Counted from the stretch's first letter, positions 7,649 through 17,617 are shown. The stretch: 64,000 nucleotides of DNA from Candidatus Babelota bacterium (GCA_029262575.1 JAJCZC010000020.1:44497-108496), one strand, 5' to 3'. Notes: generated from the sequence alone by a model not told the origin. Numbers and translations are program-made.

Positions 7649-8770
7649 ATGGCTCGAAAACCTTTTTATTTAACAAAAGAATTGCCCAAAACCTTGCTTC
7701 TTGGCATTCATGCACCATATAACCGTTCACGCAATTTGGACGGATACTTTGAAGAATTTAAAAACTTAGTCAAAGCAAATCGTGGTCATTATGACGCAGA
7801 AAAATACATTAAGATTCGCACGATTGATCCCGCCTATCTTATTACGCGAGGAAAGCTTGAAGACTTAAGGCACTTTATTCAAGAACATGAAATTGAAGAA
7901 ATTATCATTTCAGATGCAATAACTGCACAGCAACAACGTAATCTAGAAGAGCTCTTCAATGTTAAAGTATTAGATCGCACCGGCCTCATTCTTGATATTT
8001 TTGAAAAAGCGGCCCATTCTGCCGAAGGAAAAAAACAGGTTGAAATAGCAAAAATACAATTTCAAAAATCTCGACTGGCAGGCAAAGGCATCTCCATGAG
8101 CCAGCAATCCAAGCAAACTAGTCATGCAAGTGGGTCACGTGGCCCTGGTGAAACCGCAAAAGAACACGAAATGCGCCATTTAAGCAAGCAAATTCATCAA
8201 TTGAAAAAGGAACTTGAACGCATTCAACGTACACGCAGCGAACAACGCAAACGTCGTCTAAGTTCTGGACAACCGCAAATTGCTCTCATTGGTTATACAA
8301 ACGCAGGCAAATCAACCATTTTAAATGCTTTAGCTAAAAGTGACGTATTAGCGGAAGATAAACTGTTTGCAACTTTAGATACAACAACACGTGAATTGTG
8401 GATCGGTCCAAAAAGAATCGGGCTCATTTCCGATACAGTCGGTTTTATTCAGCAACTACCTCATCTGTTAATCGAGGCATTTAAATCTACCTTATCTGAA
8501 CTCCAATATGCCGACTTTCTCTTGCATGTTGTGGATCTTTCTGATGTAAATTGGCAAGATAATATTGAGGTTGTTCAACATATTTTAGACGAACTTGGCA
8601 TTCACAAACAAATGCTCTATGTCTTTAATAAAAAAGATAAAGTTGAGCATTTTGATGAAGTTGAACCATTATTACACGACTATCAACCACATGTCATTAT
8701 TTCCAGCCTATCAAAAGCAACGATGCAGCCACTCGCTGACACGCTTTTGGCTTGGCAAAAAGACAATTAA
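7649..8770 (+). CDS. hflX: Ribosome-associated GTPase HflX
   Basis: 373 residues. The N-terminal HflX domain has the conserved LDRTGLILDIFEKAAHSAEGK segment in pieces (about residues 107-130) and the glycine-rich GSRGPGETAKEHE region before a coiled coil. The GTPase motifs are GYTNAGKST (G1), DTVGFIQQLPHLLIEAF (G3) and NKKDK (G4). HflX binds and splits stalled 70S ribosomes and is a GTPase. Transcribed divergently from ffh. A strong hairpin follows the stop codon. Confidence 0.96.
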   Translation: MARKPFYLTKELPKTLLLGIHAPYNRSRNLDGYFEEFKNLVKANRGHYDAEKYIKIRTIDPAYLITRGKLEDLRHFIQEHEIEEIIISDAITAQQQRNLEELFNVKVLDRTGLILDIFEKAAHSAEGKKQVEIAKIQFQKSRLAGKGISMSQQSKQTSHASGSRGPGETAKEHEMRHLSKQIHQLKKELERIQRTRSEQRKRRLSSGQPQIALIGYTNAGKSTILNALAKSDVLAEDKLFATLDTTTRELWIGPKRIGLISDTVGFIQQLPHLLIEAFKSTLSELQYADFLLHVVDLSDVNWQDNIEVVQHILDELGIHKQMLYVFNKKDKVEHFDEVEPLLHDYQPHVIISSLSKATMQPLADTLLAWQKDN

Positions 8771-8772
8771 TT

Positions 8773-8806
8773 TACCGTGCAATATGCATCTAAATATTGC
8801 ACGGTA
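8773..8806 (+). terminator. Long stem-loop after hflX
   Basis: A perfect 13-bp inverted repeat (TACCGTGCAATAT and its complement) with an 8-base loop lies two bases after the hflX stop. It lacks a T-run, so it may protect or process the 3' end rather than be a classic intrinsic terminator. Confidence 0.6.
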
Positions 8807-8912
8807 CCTCATTCTTAGTTTAACTAAACTATCGCCCTAAAGGCTTTTCTGAAAAAATGGCCTTCGTTATATTGATCCAATCATCACATATAAGTTAGGA
8901 TGAACTAACTGC

Positions 8913-8941
8913 TTGTTTTTTTATTTTGGGTGTTGTATACA
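8913..8941 (+). promoter_or_regulatory. Sigma-70 type promoter for the 9037 gene
   Basis: TTGTTT (8913-8918) and TATACA (8936-8941) are separated by exactly 17 bases. The transcript would start near 8948. This puts the ATG at 9037 downstream and rules out the TTG at 8926, which lies inside the promoter. The leader would be about 90 bases. Confidence 0.55.
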
Positions 8942-9036
8942 ATAGCACAGATGTGTTTTTCAGAAGCATCTCTATCGATGAAGTAAAAAAAGTAATTAAG
9001 CATATTATTAATCCTCTTTTTAAAGGAGACTACTTC

Positions 9037-11163
9037 ATGAAATCTACACGAATACTAATATCATTAACCCTGCTCGGCGTTGGAACGCATGCAATTAAAG
9101 CAGCCAGTTCCTCTACCGACAACAAAAATCCACAGAAATGGGTTGTGGATTTAAGCACAGCAGCTAAGTCGTTTACACGCGCTTGTTTATCTGCTGATGA
9201 GCTAAACAAAGAGACTGGAGCAGTAATACGAAAAAATGCATGGCAATTAGGCAACAAAAAACAATACCTTTATGCTCTAGCACCAACACAAAAAATCATC
9301 CAAAGCGCAAAAATAACAAAAGAATATATCACTGCAGAAACTATTGAAGCAAAAGCTGCCTTGCACAAAAAAATAGTCGGCGATAAAAGCACCAAGCAAT
9401 ACGGCCTAAAAGAAGCATTAGAACATACATCAAAAGATTCTAAAAATAAAGCCGCTGAAGCTTTTGCGGTTTATTCTGAATCAGATGTTAGAGGATTCCT
9501 CAGAGAACTTGCAAAACAAGGCAAAGGCATGCAACGTGTGACTCAGCATATCCGTCCTCGCAATTCTGCTGTAGTAGGCGAAGGAGCATACTTTGTAAAG
9601 CCTTCAAGCGCACATGTTACATACGAGCGCACACTTCCTAACTCACGTGTTTCAGTTAACACGGAACTTACTGCAAAAAACACACGGAAACCGTTGCTTG
9701 TTTATGATGCAACAGAACGTCGTTATCGCAGAGCACAATCAAAAGATCTATCGGTAAAGCTTGCATCTTGGAAACCAACTGAAAACTATGTGAACACTTG
9801 GGTCCCTTACACTGAAGGCGAAAACAAACATCAAGATCACAAGATTCACGCTGATTATGAATGGACAGAAGATGGCTCTTCTTGGAAATCTGAAACTGTT
9901 GGTGATCACACACATGGCTGGATACTTTCATCACAATCAATGACTCGCAAAGAAAAAGAAGCGAAAAAAGCCGCATTAGATAAATTGATTAAACAAGTAA
10001 CCATTCACACTATTATTGATTCAAAAGGCAATCGCGTATCAGCAGATGTTTTCACCGACCGACAAGGCAAAGTGGTATACAAACATAACGATACAAAACC
10101 TACACAAAATAATATCGTTGCAGGACGTAACTACCATTGGAAAGAACAAAAAGGACAATGGCATCCAGCTACAACCTATGCTTCAGTTGTAGGAAAAAAA
10201 CCGGTTCTTCCAACAACAATTGCAGCAATACGCAATAGCCTCGAAGAGACCGGCAACAGCCTAAATAAACTACTTAGCAAGCCTAAAGAAAATGCTAAGC
10301 AAATTGAAGAAGTTCGCAAAGGACGCGACAGCCTTCGAGGATGGTTAGATCATCGCATAGGATTCCTTGAGCAATTAAGAGCAACTGTAGTACCTTCTCA
10401 AGTTCATCAAGCCGATGCTAGCATAAAAGCACTACAAGCGGAACGTGATAAATTGATTTCAGAGCTTAACCTCAGTCCTGCACATGCATATTATGTTCAA
10501 GCTTCTATCGATGCAGTAGAACACAATCTTCTAGAAACAAACGAAGAATTAACATTGGATGAAATATACAGCCTTGCATTTGGCGATAAAACAGTAAATC
10601 CGCGCACCGCACTAACAAAAGCATGCGCTGAAGTTGTTCGCAATGTTCCAGACTCAGGCCGTATTTTCGGTTACGAGCCAACTACAGTTACTAGCTACTA
10701 CACAAAGCAAAAAGAGCTCGAAGAAATCAGAGAAAAAATCGCCGCTGAATCAGATAGCGATAAAAAGCTATCTCTTATCGACCAAGCTGGAAAAATTGAG
10801 CACGATCGCAATAACTTTGCACAAAAAAACATAGATGAAGCACGCGACTATATTAATGCCTTAATTCCTACTAATAAACTTTGGAAAGACACTCAAAAGT
10901 TCGAAAGCAAATTGCATGATCTTTTTTATGTTCTTGCTGAGTTGAATGCAACACAAAGAACTAAAAAAGCGTCTGCAGATGCAGTAACAGCTCTCAATGA
11001 ACAGCTTCAACTTGCACGCGGTGAAGTTTCACAAAAGACTATAACTAGCTCCGATACTTCAAATAACGCTTCATCATCAAGCGATAATAAAAGTGGAAAT
11101 CATAACAAAAGAAAAGGCAAAGGGAAAACAACACGCAGAAGCAGAAGAAGTACAAAAAAATAG
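9037..11163 (+). CDS. Large secreted protein of unknown function
   Basis: 708 residues from the ATG at 9037, chosen because AAAGGAG lies 10 bases before it and a signal peptide follows at once (MKSTRILISLTLLGVGTHAIKA). The mature N-terminus is Ser-rich. The first third is mixed alpha/beta. Residues about 220-330 are rich in Trp, His and Tyr (HADYEWTEDGSSWKSETVGD), suggesting a beta domain. Two later segments carry similar 'NYHWKEQKGQWH'-type wording. From about 380 onward it is mostly helical with coiled-coil character. The tail is a very basic Lys/Arg run after an Asn/Ser stretch. I recognise no family. It may be an exported effector or surface protein; that is only inference. Confidence 0.75.
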   Translation: MKSTRILISLTLLGVGTHAIKAASSSTDNKNPQKWVVDLSTAAKSFTRACLSADELNKETGAVIRKNAWQLGNKKQYLYALAPTQKIIQSAKITKEYITAETIEAKAALHKKIVGDKSTKQYGLKEALEHTSKDSKNKAAEAFAVYSESDVRGFLRELAKQGKGMQRVTQHIRPRNSAVVGEGAYFVKPSSAHVTYERTLPNSRVSVNTELTAKNTRKPLLVYDATERRYRRAQSKDLSVKLASWKPTENYVNTWVPYTEGENKHQDHKIHADYEWTEDGSSWKSETVGDHTHGWILSSQSMTRKEKEAKKAALDKLIKQVTIHTIIDSKGNRVSADVFTDRQGKVVYKHNDTKPTQNNIVAGRNYHWKEQKGQWHPATTYASVVGKKPVLPTTIAAIRNSLEETGNSLNKLLSKPKENAKQIEEVRKGRDSLRGWLDHRIGFLEQLRATVVPSQVHQADASIKALQAERDKLISELNLSPAHAYYVQASIDAVEHNLLETNEELTLDEIYSLAFGDKTVNPRTALTKACAEVVRNVPDSGRIFGYEPTTVTSYYTKQKELEEIREKIAAESDSDKKLSLIDQAGKIEHDRNNFAQKNIDEARDYINALIPTNKLWKDTQKFESKLHDLFYVLAELNATQRTKKASADAVTALNEQLQLARGEVSQKTITSSDTSNNASSSSDNKSGNHNKRKGKGKTTRRSRRSTKK

Positions 11164-11207
11164 CAATCATTTGCTCACTTAATAAGCATAATTTTGCTCA
11201 AAAAAAG

Positions 11208-11238
11208 GAGGCGCTAGTAAAATGCGCCTCTTTTTTTT
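11208..11238 (+). terminator. Rho-independent terminator
   Basis: Stem GAGGCGC / GCGCCTC with a 9-base loop, then eight T residues. It closes the 9037 gene. Confidence 0.88.
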
Positions 11239-11283
11239 ATATTCAACTGGCTATACTTTGTTAGTAAAAAAAAAGGAAATCTC

Positions 11284-13347
11284 ATGAATAAAAAAAGTTG
11301 TGCTCTGCTCGTTGCATTACTTTATCCCATTTCTACATATACCTCTCAACATTCCCAAAGACAAAGGCGAACTAACCACACGCTCGGCATACATGAATTT
11401 AATCATCAAGTTGCCCTCAAAAACAAAAACATTGATGCAATTCGGCAAGCAGAACAGGCTATACCAACACAACCACAATCATACGAGAATTTGAAATTAC
11501 TTTATGCCCAACTTCTTCAGTCTCCAGTCAGCACAGATGCTGAAATAAAACGTTGGAAGCAATATCGGGATCTTCATCAACAAAGAAATGCTATTATGAA
11601 GCAAATTCATATGCCCGAGCATCACGCATCTTCCCACTCTGTATCTCCTGCAAATTTGCTCAATATCAAAATTTTACTCAATCTTTGGAAAAAGCTGCGC
11701 AACACCTATCCCCCAGGATCAAGACATTATCGGACCTTTCATGAAAAGGTATCTATTTTAGAAAACGCTGCAAAAGATGAAGAATTTGAACTAGATCTTA
11801 TTGAATTTGAAAAGACAGTACAACCACATTTAAACACGCAAGGTGAAATAACGGGTAACAATGTTATGTCACTAAACAATTATGCTAAACGACTTTTTAA
11901 GTTTAAAAGTAATGCTGTACTGCAAGCATCTCCTGGAATGAAACAACTTGCTAAAAGAATCACTCAAAAAGAATGGCAAAAACGTGCGCAACAAAAAAAG
12001 GCAATCTCTCAACCAGAAGAACCTAGACGCTCAATTTCGCCTGAAGAACATGCTCAACATAAAATTAGAACATCAATAGCAGTTATTACTGCTCAAAGGA
12101 ATATTGTCCCACTGCTTCGCGCAACGGCTTTGCATAGATTATACAATGAACTCGCATCCTGTTCATCGAATGAACAAAAAGAGTTGGCTCTTCATGCTGC
12201 CCAATTTCATGACATTTACAAACAACGAGCATTACTTGAAGAAAAATTAAATCTAATCATACAAAGTGATAATGTTGAAATTCTAAAACTCGCACAAACA
12301 ACAGCTCAAGAATTGAGAAATACCTATCCAGCATTTCATTCCAGCTACGCCCAATATGATCAGAAAACACAACTCCTAAAACTTAAAATTGCCTACATAG
12401 AAAGAAATGATCAAGTATTATATGATTTAAAACAGCTCTCATCTGATCTGCTGATCATTAACTGTGCTGATCGTTTGTTGTATCGACTTTTTTTTGAAAA
12501 AATGCTCTCTAAAGGCATTAAAAATAAGAAACCCTATGGATATATTCGTGACGCCACAGTTTCTTTATTAAGCACATACGACAAAAAAGAAAAGGGGTTT
12601 GATCATTATTTGACCAAAATAGTTCGCTCAGATCTTAAACAAAACATGGCGACGGCATATAAAAACGATGAACTCTCCACAGAAAATCGTTACACAAACC
12701 TCTTAATTCTGTCGAAACAACTTATAGAAACCTACCCAGAACAACATCCGGAACACTCTAAATATGTTAGTCTACATGCATCATTAGAATGCTTAAAAAA
12801 GATTAACTTTTACAAAAATTTCATTCTCAACATCAAAAAAAACAACAAACTTGATAGAACCGCTGCTTATGGATTAAAGCACGCCTATGCACAGATTCGT
12901 CCACATTGCGATAAACTGACAAAACTAAAGGACGCTTCATTTGTTGAAATCCAAACACAAGAATTAGGCAACTTAGCTGAAAAACATGCTTTTTATACGC
13001 ATGCTGCCCAAAAATTTGATCTAGAAGCAACACTATCTAAAACTGAAAAAGAAGATCCAACTAATCATGAACTTTTGAAAAAAACATTAAATAAGCTCAT
13101 AGATTTACCAATACTTTCAAATCAAGAACGAGCTGAATTTACAACTAAATCAAAATATCACCATGACCTCATTTTACAGAAACAATACACAAATGAATTG
13201 GAAAAACTAGAGGATACAACTTCCATCAATTATGAACAATGCATTGAACTTATTAAAAAGTTACGCAACTTAAGCACTCTTACACTTGAACAAATTCTAT
13301 TATTTGAAGATAAGATGTGTAAATATAGAATCCAACTAAATAACTAG
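11284..13347 (+). CDS. Large helical secreted protein of unknown function
   Basis: 687 residues with a signal peptide (about 1-20, MNKKSCALLVALLYPISTYT). The mature protein is almost entirely predicted helix, rich in Lys, Glu, Gln and Leu, with repeated stretches of the type 'LRNTYPxxHxxYxxYxxK' (near residues 140, 345 and 480). This points to a repeated helical unit of about 100 or more residues that has diverged. No enzyme motif is visible. AAAGGAAAT lies just before the ATG. It stands between another secreted orphan and the glycosyltransferase island. Confidence 0.75.
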   Translation: MNKKSCALLVALLYPISTYTSQHSQRQRRTNHTLGIHEFNHQVALKNKNIDAIRQAEQAIPTQPQSYENLKLLYAQLLQSPVSTDAEIKRWKQYRDLHQQRNAIMKQIHMPEHHASSHSVSPANLLNIKILLNLWKKLRNTYPPGSRHYRTFHEKVSILENAAKDEEFELDLIEFEKTVQPHLNTQGEITGNNVMSLNNYAKRLFKFKSNAVLQASPGMKQLAKRITQKEWQKRAQQKKAISQPEEPRRSISPEEHAQHKIRTSIAVITAQRNIVPLLRATALHRLYNELASCSSNEQKELALHAAQFHDIYKQRALLEEKLNLIIQSDNVEILKLAQTTAQELRNTYPAFHSSYAQYDQKTQLLKLKIAYIERNDQVLYDLKQLSSDLLIINCADRLLYRLFFEKMLSKGIKNKKPYGYIRDATVSLLSTYDKKEKGFDHYLTKIVRSDLKQNMATAYKNDELSTENRYTNLLILSKQLIETYPEQHPEHSKYVSLHASLECLKKINFYKNFILNIKKNNKLDRTAAYGLKHAYAQIRPHCDKLTKLKDASFVEIQTQELGNLAEKHAFYTHAAQKFDLEATLSKTEKEDPTNHELLKKTLNKLIDLPILSNQERAEFTTKSKYHHDLILQKQYTNELEKLEDTTSINYEQCIELIKKLRNLSTLTLEQILLFEDKMCKYRIQLNN

Positions 13348-13361
13348 CTTTCGATTGCACA

Positions 13362-13390
13362 TTTACTTTTTGGGCTTCGCGTAGTATAAA
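13362..13390 (+). promoter_or_regulatory. Promoter of the TPR-glycosyltransferase cluster
   Basis: TTTACT (13362-13367), a 17-base spacer, then TATAAA (13385-13390). The TTG at 13391 follows the -10 box directly and so cannot be the start codon. This supports the ATG at 13436. Confidence 0.5.
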
Positions 13391-13435
13391 TTGAGGGCAA
13401 ATAGTTTAATAACATTACCCAAAAAAAGGATGCGC

Positions 13436-15868
13436 ATGAAGCTCAAAAGGTATTACCAATTATCATTGGTTATTTTGCTAACATTCACAACAACAACTCT
13501 ACCTTACGATCTAAAAGAACTTGCCCAACAATATATTCAAAAAGCTGAACAGTGCATAAAAAAAGATGATGTTGAAGGAGCATTGCAACATTATAAAAAT
13601 GCTTGTTCGCTAACGCCAAACGATTCCAAGATGACTCTCGACATAGCAAATGAGTTATCACAAAAATATATTCAAAAAGCTGAACAATGCAAAAAAGAAG
13701 ATAATATTGAAGGAGCATTGCAACATTATAAAACAGCTCTTTCGCTAACGCCAAACAATTTCATGATGACTTTCAACATGGCAAATGAATTATACAATCA
13801 AGGACATCACGAAGAAGCTATTAAGTATTACAATAAAGCAGCACAACTAAATCCGAAAATTGAACAGGTTTATTTTAATCGTGGTGTCGTTCTTACTCAA
13901 ATGAAAGAGCATGCGCGTGCAGCAGATTCATTTATGCAAGCAATTCACACAAAACCTAGTTATGCAAAAGCCTATGTTCACGCTGGTAATGCATTTGAAC
14001 AATGCAATAAACATGATGAAGCAATCAACATCTACCACAAAGGTATCGAAGTTAATCCAGAAAATCCTGATTTGCACTATCGCCTTGGACTGCTCTATAA
14101 GCACAAAGACAGGTTTGATGAAGCCGTTGAACAATTACGCATTGCAACCCAAAAAAATCCCCAAAGTAACACCTATAAATTAGAACTTGCCAACACTTTA
14201 CATCTTATAGATGGCTCTATGGAAGCACTAGAGCTTTATGAAAAAGTTCTTGAACAGAACCCTAATAATCATCACGTGCTCTATAACTTTGGCTATACGC
14301 TCAAAAAAATGGGCTATATCAAACGAGCCCTAGAAGTGTATAACCATATTCTCATAGAAAATCCTGATTATGCCCTAGCGAGATTTAGCCGTTCACTTTC
14401 ATTCCTTACCCTTGGTGATTGGCATCAAGGATGGCCTGAATATGAGTGGCGCTGGACTGCTTATAACGAATCACCTAAAAAATTTGACTGCCCTGTATGG
14501 GACGGTGAAGATATTGCCGGCAAACGTATTTTAATTTATGCCGAACAAGGATTAGGCGACACGATTCAATTCATACGTTATGCAGAGTTAGTAAAAAATA
14601 TGGGTGCATATGTGATTGTGCAAACACAAAGAGCACTTAAGGATTTATTAACCCAATGCCCTTATATAGACGAAGTATATGCACGCGGAGAGCCGCTACC
14701 ACACTTTGATACGCAAATCGCAATGATGAGCTTGCCAATGGTATTCAAAACCGAAATTGAAACAACGCCACAGAACGTGCCATATATTTTTCCAAAACCC
14801 GAGTTGGTATCCTATTGGGCTGAAAAACTCAAGGATGATCACAATTTCAAAATCGGTATTTGTTGGCAAGGCAACCCGAACTATCGCACACAGTTTTTAC
14901 GCCAAGCTGTCGCAGGCAAATCTATGCACGTGAAACATTTTGCCCCAATAGCTCAATTAGAAGGTGTATCGCTATACAACTTGCAAAAAATGGGTGGCGA
15001 AGAACAGCTCAAAGAACTTAATGGCGACATCATTATAAAATCATTTGGTCCTGAATTGGATAGTACAAACGGCCGCTTTATGGATACCGTCGCCATAATG
15101 AAAAACCTTGATTTGATTCTTACCATTGATACAGGAACCTGTCATGTCGCAGCCGCATTGGGCGTGCCAACATGGAACCTATTGCCTAATCCATCCGATT
15201 GGCGTTGGATGTTAGATCGCAATGATACACCATGGTATGATAATATGCGCTTATTCAAACAACCAAAACCAGGCGATTGGGCTGGATCCATCGAGGAATG
15301 CAGAAAAGCATTATTACCTATTTTAACGGGTCAGACTACAGTTGAAGCTGCAACCGCACAAAAAGGATCAACCAAAGAAACGCGTCCTTATCAAGCAATG
15401 CACATCGAACAAAATATCTCTCCCCAGTATGAAGACCAAACTCAGGATGATATACGCAATATCAATCCCTCACATGTTGTATTTGAGCCAATTGGCACCA
15501 ACAAAACAACCTCTACTGCACATCAAACAATCGCTCAAGATACGCCCAAACTACAAGACACCACGGTTCAAAAGAAAAATCCTGCATATCAAGCAGCAAT
15601 CCAAAAACTTGCTCACGAACATCCTAATATGAAGACGTTCATGGATAAACAAAAAACAGAAAAAGCTGATATGCATGCACTCACAACTCAATTGATTAGC
15701 ATTAACAAACAACTCTGGCAATTAGATAAAGAGCTAAAAAATAATACTCCATCAGTATTTGATGAGGAATTCATAAAACTTGCTGAAAAAATTGTGAATA
15801 CCTTGCAGCACAAACAATATATTAAACATCGCCTCAAACTAGCTGCAAAAAAACATCATAAAGCATAA
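13436..15868 (+). CDS. Secreted TPR-repeat glycosyltransferase (GT9-like), paralog 1, with DUF6165-like tail
   Basis: 810 residues from ATG 13436 (AAAGGA six bases upstream). A signal peptide (1-25) precedes tandem TPR repeats up to about residue 320. Next is a glycosyltransferase domain of the bacterial TPR-linked, heptosyltransferase-like type. Its marks are GWPEYEWRW, YAEQGLGDTIQFIRYAE (glycine loop), IGICWQGNP, and DLILTIDTGTCHVAAALG with DWRWM. These enzymes are thought to move a sugar from a nucleotide sugar onto an acceptor held by the TPRs. A linker of about 110 residues leads to a C-terminal segment (about 735-805, with INKQLWQLDKELKN) that matches the DUF6165 domain of the 23063 protein. 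It is 18 bases from the next paralog. Function is inferred by family; the sugar and target are unknown. Confidence 0.85.
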   Translation: MKLKRYYQLSLVILLTFTTTTLPYDLKELAQQYIQKAEQCIKKDDVEGALQHYKNACSLTPNDSKMTLDIANELSQKYIQKAEQCKKEDNIEGALQHYKTALSLTPNNFMMTFNMANELYNQGHHEEAIKYYNKAAQLNPKIEQVYFNRGVVLTQMKEHARAADSFMQAIHTKPSYAKAYVHAGNAFEQCNKHDEAINIYHKGIEVNPENPDLHYRLGLLYKHKDRFDEAVEQLRIATQKNPQSNTYKLELANTLHLIDGSMEALELYEKVLEQNPNNHHVLYNFGYTLKKMGYIKRALEVYNHILIENPDYALARFSRSLSFLTLGDWHQGWPEYEWRWTAYNESPKKFDCPVWDGEDIAGKRILIYAEQGLGDTIQFIRYAELVKNMGAYVIVQTQRALKDLLTQCPYIDEVYARGEPLPHFDTQIAMMSLPMVFKTEIETTPQNVPYIFPKPELVSYWAEKLKDDHNFKIGICWQGNPNYRTQFLRQAVAGKSMHVKHFAPIAQLEGVSLYNLQKMGGEEQLKELNGDIIIKSFGPELDSTNGRFMDTVAIMKNLDLILTIDTGTCHVAAALGVPTWNLLPNPSDWRWMLDRNDTPWYDNMRLFKQPKPGDWAGSIEECRKALLPILTGQTTVEAATAQKGSTKETRPYQAMHIEQNISPQYEDQTQDDIRNINPSHVVFEPIGTNKTTSTAHQTIAQDTPKLQDTTVQKKNPAYQAAIQKLAHEHPNMKTFMDKQKTEKADMHALTTQLISINKQLWQLDKELKNNTPSVFDEEFIKLAEKIVNTLQHKQYIKHRLKLAAKKHHKA
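13532..13801 (+). repeat. 135-bp tandem duplication inside the first TPR-glycosyltransferase gene
   Basis: Two adjacent 135-bp units (13532-13666 and 13667-13801) are highly alike and in frame (45 codons each, starting YIQKAEQC). Long stretches are identical at the DNA level, which suggests a fairly recent expansion of the TPR array. Confidence 0.85.
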
Positions 15869-15886
15869 CTATAAAGGACAATAGAC

Positions 15887-17593
15887 ATGAACTATATAAT
15901 TAAAAACCTCCTCACTTTATGTATCTTATTATCAGCACACAACAGTAGTGCCAAAGACTATAGAACATTGTTTGAAAAAGCTAACAAGGCATTAACGAAC
16001 GGCAAAACGCAAAAGGCCATTCGTCTTTATTATCGCATCATTAGTATGCGCCAAGATTTACCACAAGTTTACTTTAACTTAGGATTAAGCCTTGAGCGTG
16101 AAAAGAGATATGATGAAGCAATTACTGCTTTCAAACAAGCAATTAACTTAAAGCCTGACTATACAAAAGCATATCATCAATTGGCAAACATACTCAAAAA
16201 CACTGGGCGCAAAGATGAAGCACAACAAATGTATCGCCGTGCACATGAAATTGACCAAAACTATTTTGAGGTGATTCCGGAACTTGCTTATTTAACAAGA
16301 GATGAAAGCAACTTCAAAGAAGCTGCAATACTTTTCAAAAAAGCTCACCTCTTACGGCCAACCAACATTCAGATGTTATTGGAACTTGCGAATACATTAA
16401 ATACAGGCAATCAAACAGAAGAAGCTCTTGAATGGTATTTTAAATTGGATGAACTCATCCCAAATAATCCAGCGGTTCTTTATAACATTGCTTATACATT
16501 TAAAAAACTTAACCGCCTTAAAGAGGCCTTACCCTATTATGATCGCACATTAACTCTTAATCCAAATCATGCTGAAGCACATTTCAGTCATGGCCTTGCA
16601 CTATTGGTAACCGGTGACAGCGATCCTGAAAATTGGCGCAATGGTTGGGGTGAATATGAATGGCGCTGGCAAAGAAACGACAAACAAAAATTGCGTCAAT
16701 ACACCCAACCACTTTGGGAAGGCCAAGATTTGCATGGCAAAACACTCTTCATCTGGGCAGAACAAGGCCTGGGCGACACTTTTGAATTTGTCAGATATGC
16801 AAAAGTTGCAAAGGATATGGGCGCACGCAGAGTTATTGTTGCAGTTCAAAAACCACTACTCAATATTATCAAACTATGTCCTTATATCGATCAAGTTATT
16901 TGGACCCAAGAACAACCGCCATATTTTGACTATCATACCCCAATGCTTTCCATGCCATTTTATACAAACGCTCGTTTAGATACTGTGCCTGATGAAATTC
17001 CTTATCTGCATGCAAAAACTGAACTTGTGGCAGAATGGAAAAATATTTTAAGTGAGGACACCAACTTTAAGATTGGCATTTGTTGGCAAGGTAACCCAAA
17101 TTATTCAACACAATTTTTACGCGCAGCTGTAGCTGCAAAATCTATGTCGGTTACTAAATTCTTACCAATTATGAATATACCTGGTGTGAGCGTTTATAGC
17201 CTGCAAAAAATGACCGGCACTGATCAAATTAGCGACCTACCTGAAGATGCGCCACTCATCATCTTTGGCGATGACTTTGATCAATCACAAGGCCGATTTA
17301 TGGATACAGCAGCAGTAATGAAGAACCTTGATCTAATGATCTCGGTAGATACCTCAATTTGCCACATTGCAGCTGGCCTTGGCGTACCAACATGGAATTT
17401 GTTGCCAAGCCCACCAGATTGGCGCTGGATGCTTCATTGTGATAACACACCATGGTATGGCAATATGCGCCTATTCCGACAACCAAAACCTGGCGATTGG
17501 GACACCGTCATCGAGCAAGTAGTAGAGGAACTTAAGGGCCATTTATATGAAGGGAAACCGTTAATTACATTCAAACGGCCATTTACAACCTAG
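15887..17593 (+). CDS. Secreted TPR-repeat glycosyltransferase (GT9-like), paralog 2
   Basis: 568 residues. The signal peptide (1-22) ends near NSSAK. TPR repeats follow to about residue 245 (for example AYHQLANILKNTGRKDEA). The glycosyltransferase domain runs from about 250 to 555: GWGEYEWRW, WAEQGLGDTFEFVRYAK, IGICWQGNPNYSTQFLR, then LMISVDTSICHIAAGLG and DWRWM. It is the closest relative of paralog 1 but lacks the DUF6165-like tail. AAAGGA precedes the ATG. The same transcript probably carries paralogs 1-3. All expected sugar-nucleotide pocket residues that I can see are kept, so it may be active. Confidence 0.87.
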   Translation: MNYIIKNLLTLCILLSAHNSSAKDYRTLFEKANKALTNGKTQKAIRLYYRIISMRQDLPQVYFNLGLSLEREKRYDEAITAFKQAINLKPDYTKAYHQLANILKNTGRKDEAQQMYRRAHEIDQNYFEVIPELAYLTRDESNFKEAAILFKKAHLLRPTNIQMLLELANTLNTGNQTEEALEWYFKLDELIPNNPAVLYNIAYTFKKLNRLKEALPYYDRTLTLNPNHAEAHFSHGLALLVTGDSDPENWRNGWGEYEWRWQRNDKQKLRQYTQPLWEGQDLHGKTLFIWAEQGLGDTFEFVRYAKVAKDMGARRVIVAVQKPLLNIIKLCPYIDQVIWTQEQPPYFDYHTPMLSMPFYTNARLDTVPDEIPYLHAKTELVAEWKNILSEDTNFKIGICWQGNPNYSTQFLRAAVAAKSMSVTKFLPIMNIPGVSVYSLQKMTGTDQISDLPEDAPLIIFGDDFDQSQGRFMDTAAVMKNLDLMISVDTSICHIAAGLGVPTWNLLPSPPDWRWMLHCDNTPWYGNMRLFRQPKPGDWDTVIEQVVEELKGHLYEGKPLITFKRPFTT

Positions 17594-17599
17594 CAAAAA

Positions 17600-17617
17600 G
17601 GGCCCGTTATCGGGCCC
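17600..17617 (+). other. GC-rich intergenic hairpin within the glycosyltransferase operon
   Basis: A perfect 7-bp stem GGGCCCG / CGGGCCC with loop TTAT, 7 bases after the stop of paralog 2. A short T-run follows 7 bases later. It could be an attenuating terminator that lowers expression of paralog 3, or a stabilising 3' end. Confidence 0.55.

Noticed and set aside
8926..9036. TTG start at 8926 for the large secreted protein
   Set aside because: It lies within a good promoter (TTGTTT-17-TATACA), has no ribosome site, and would hide a normal signal peptide that begins at 9037.
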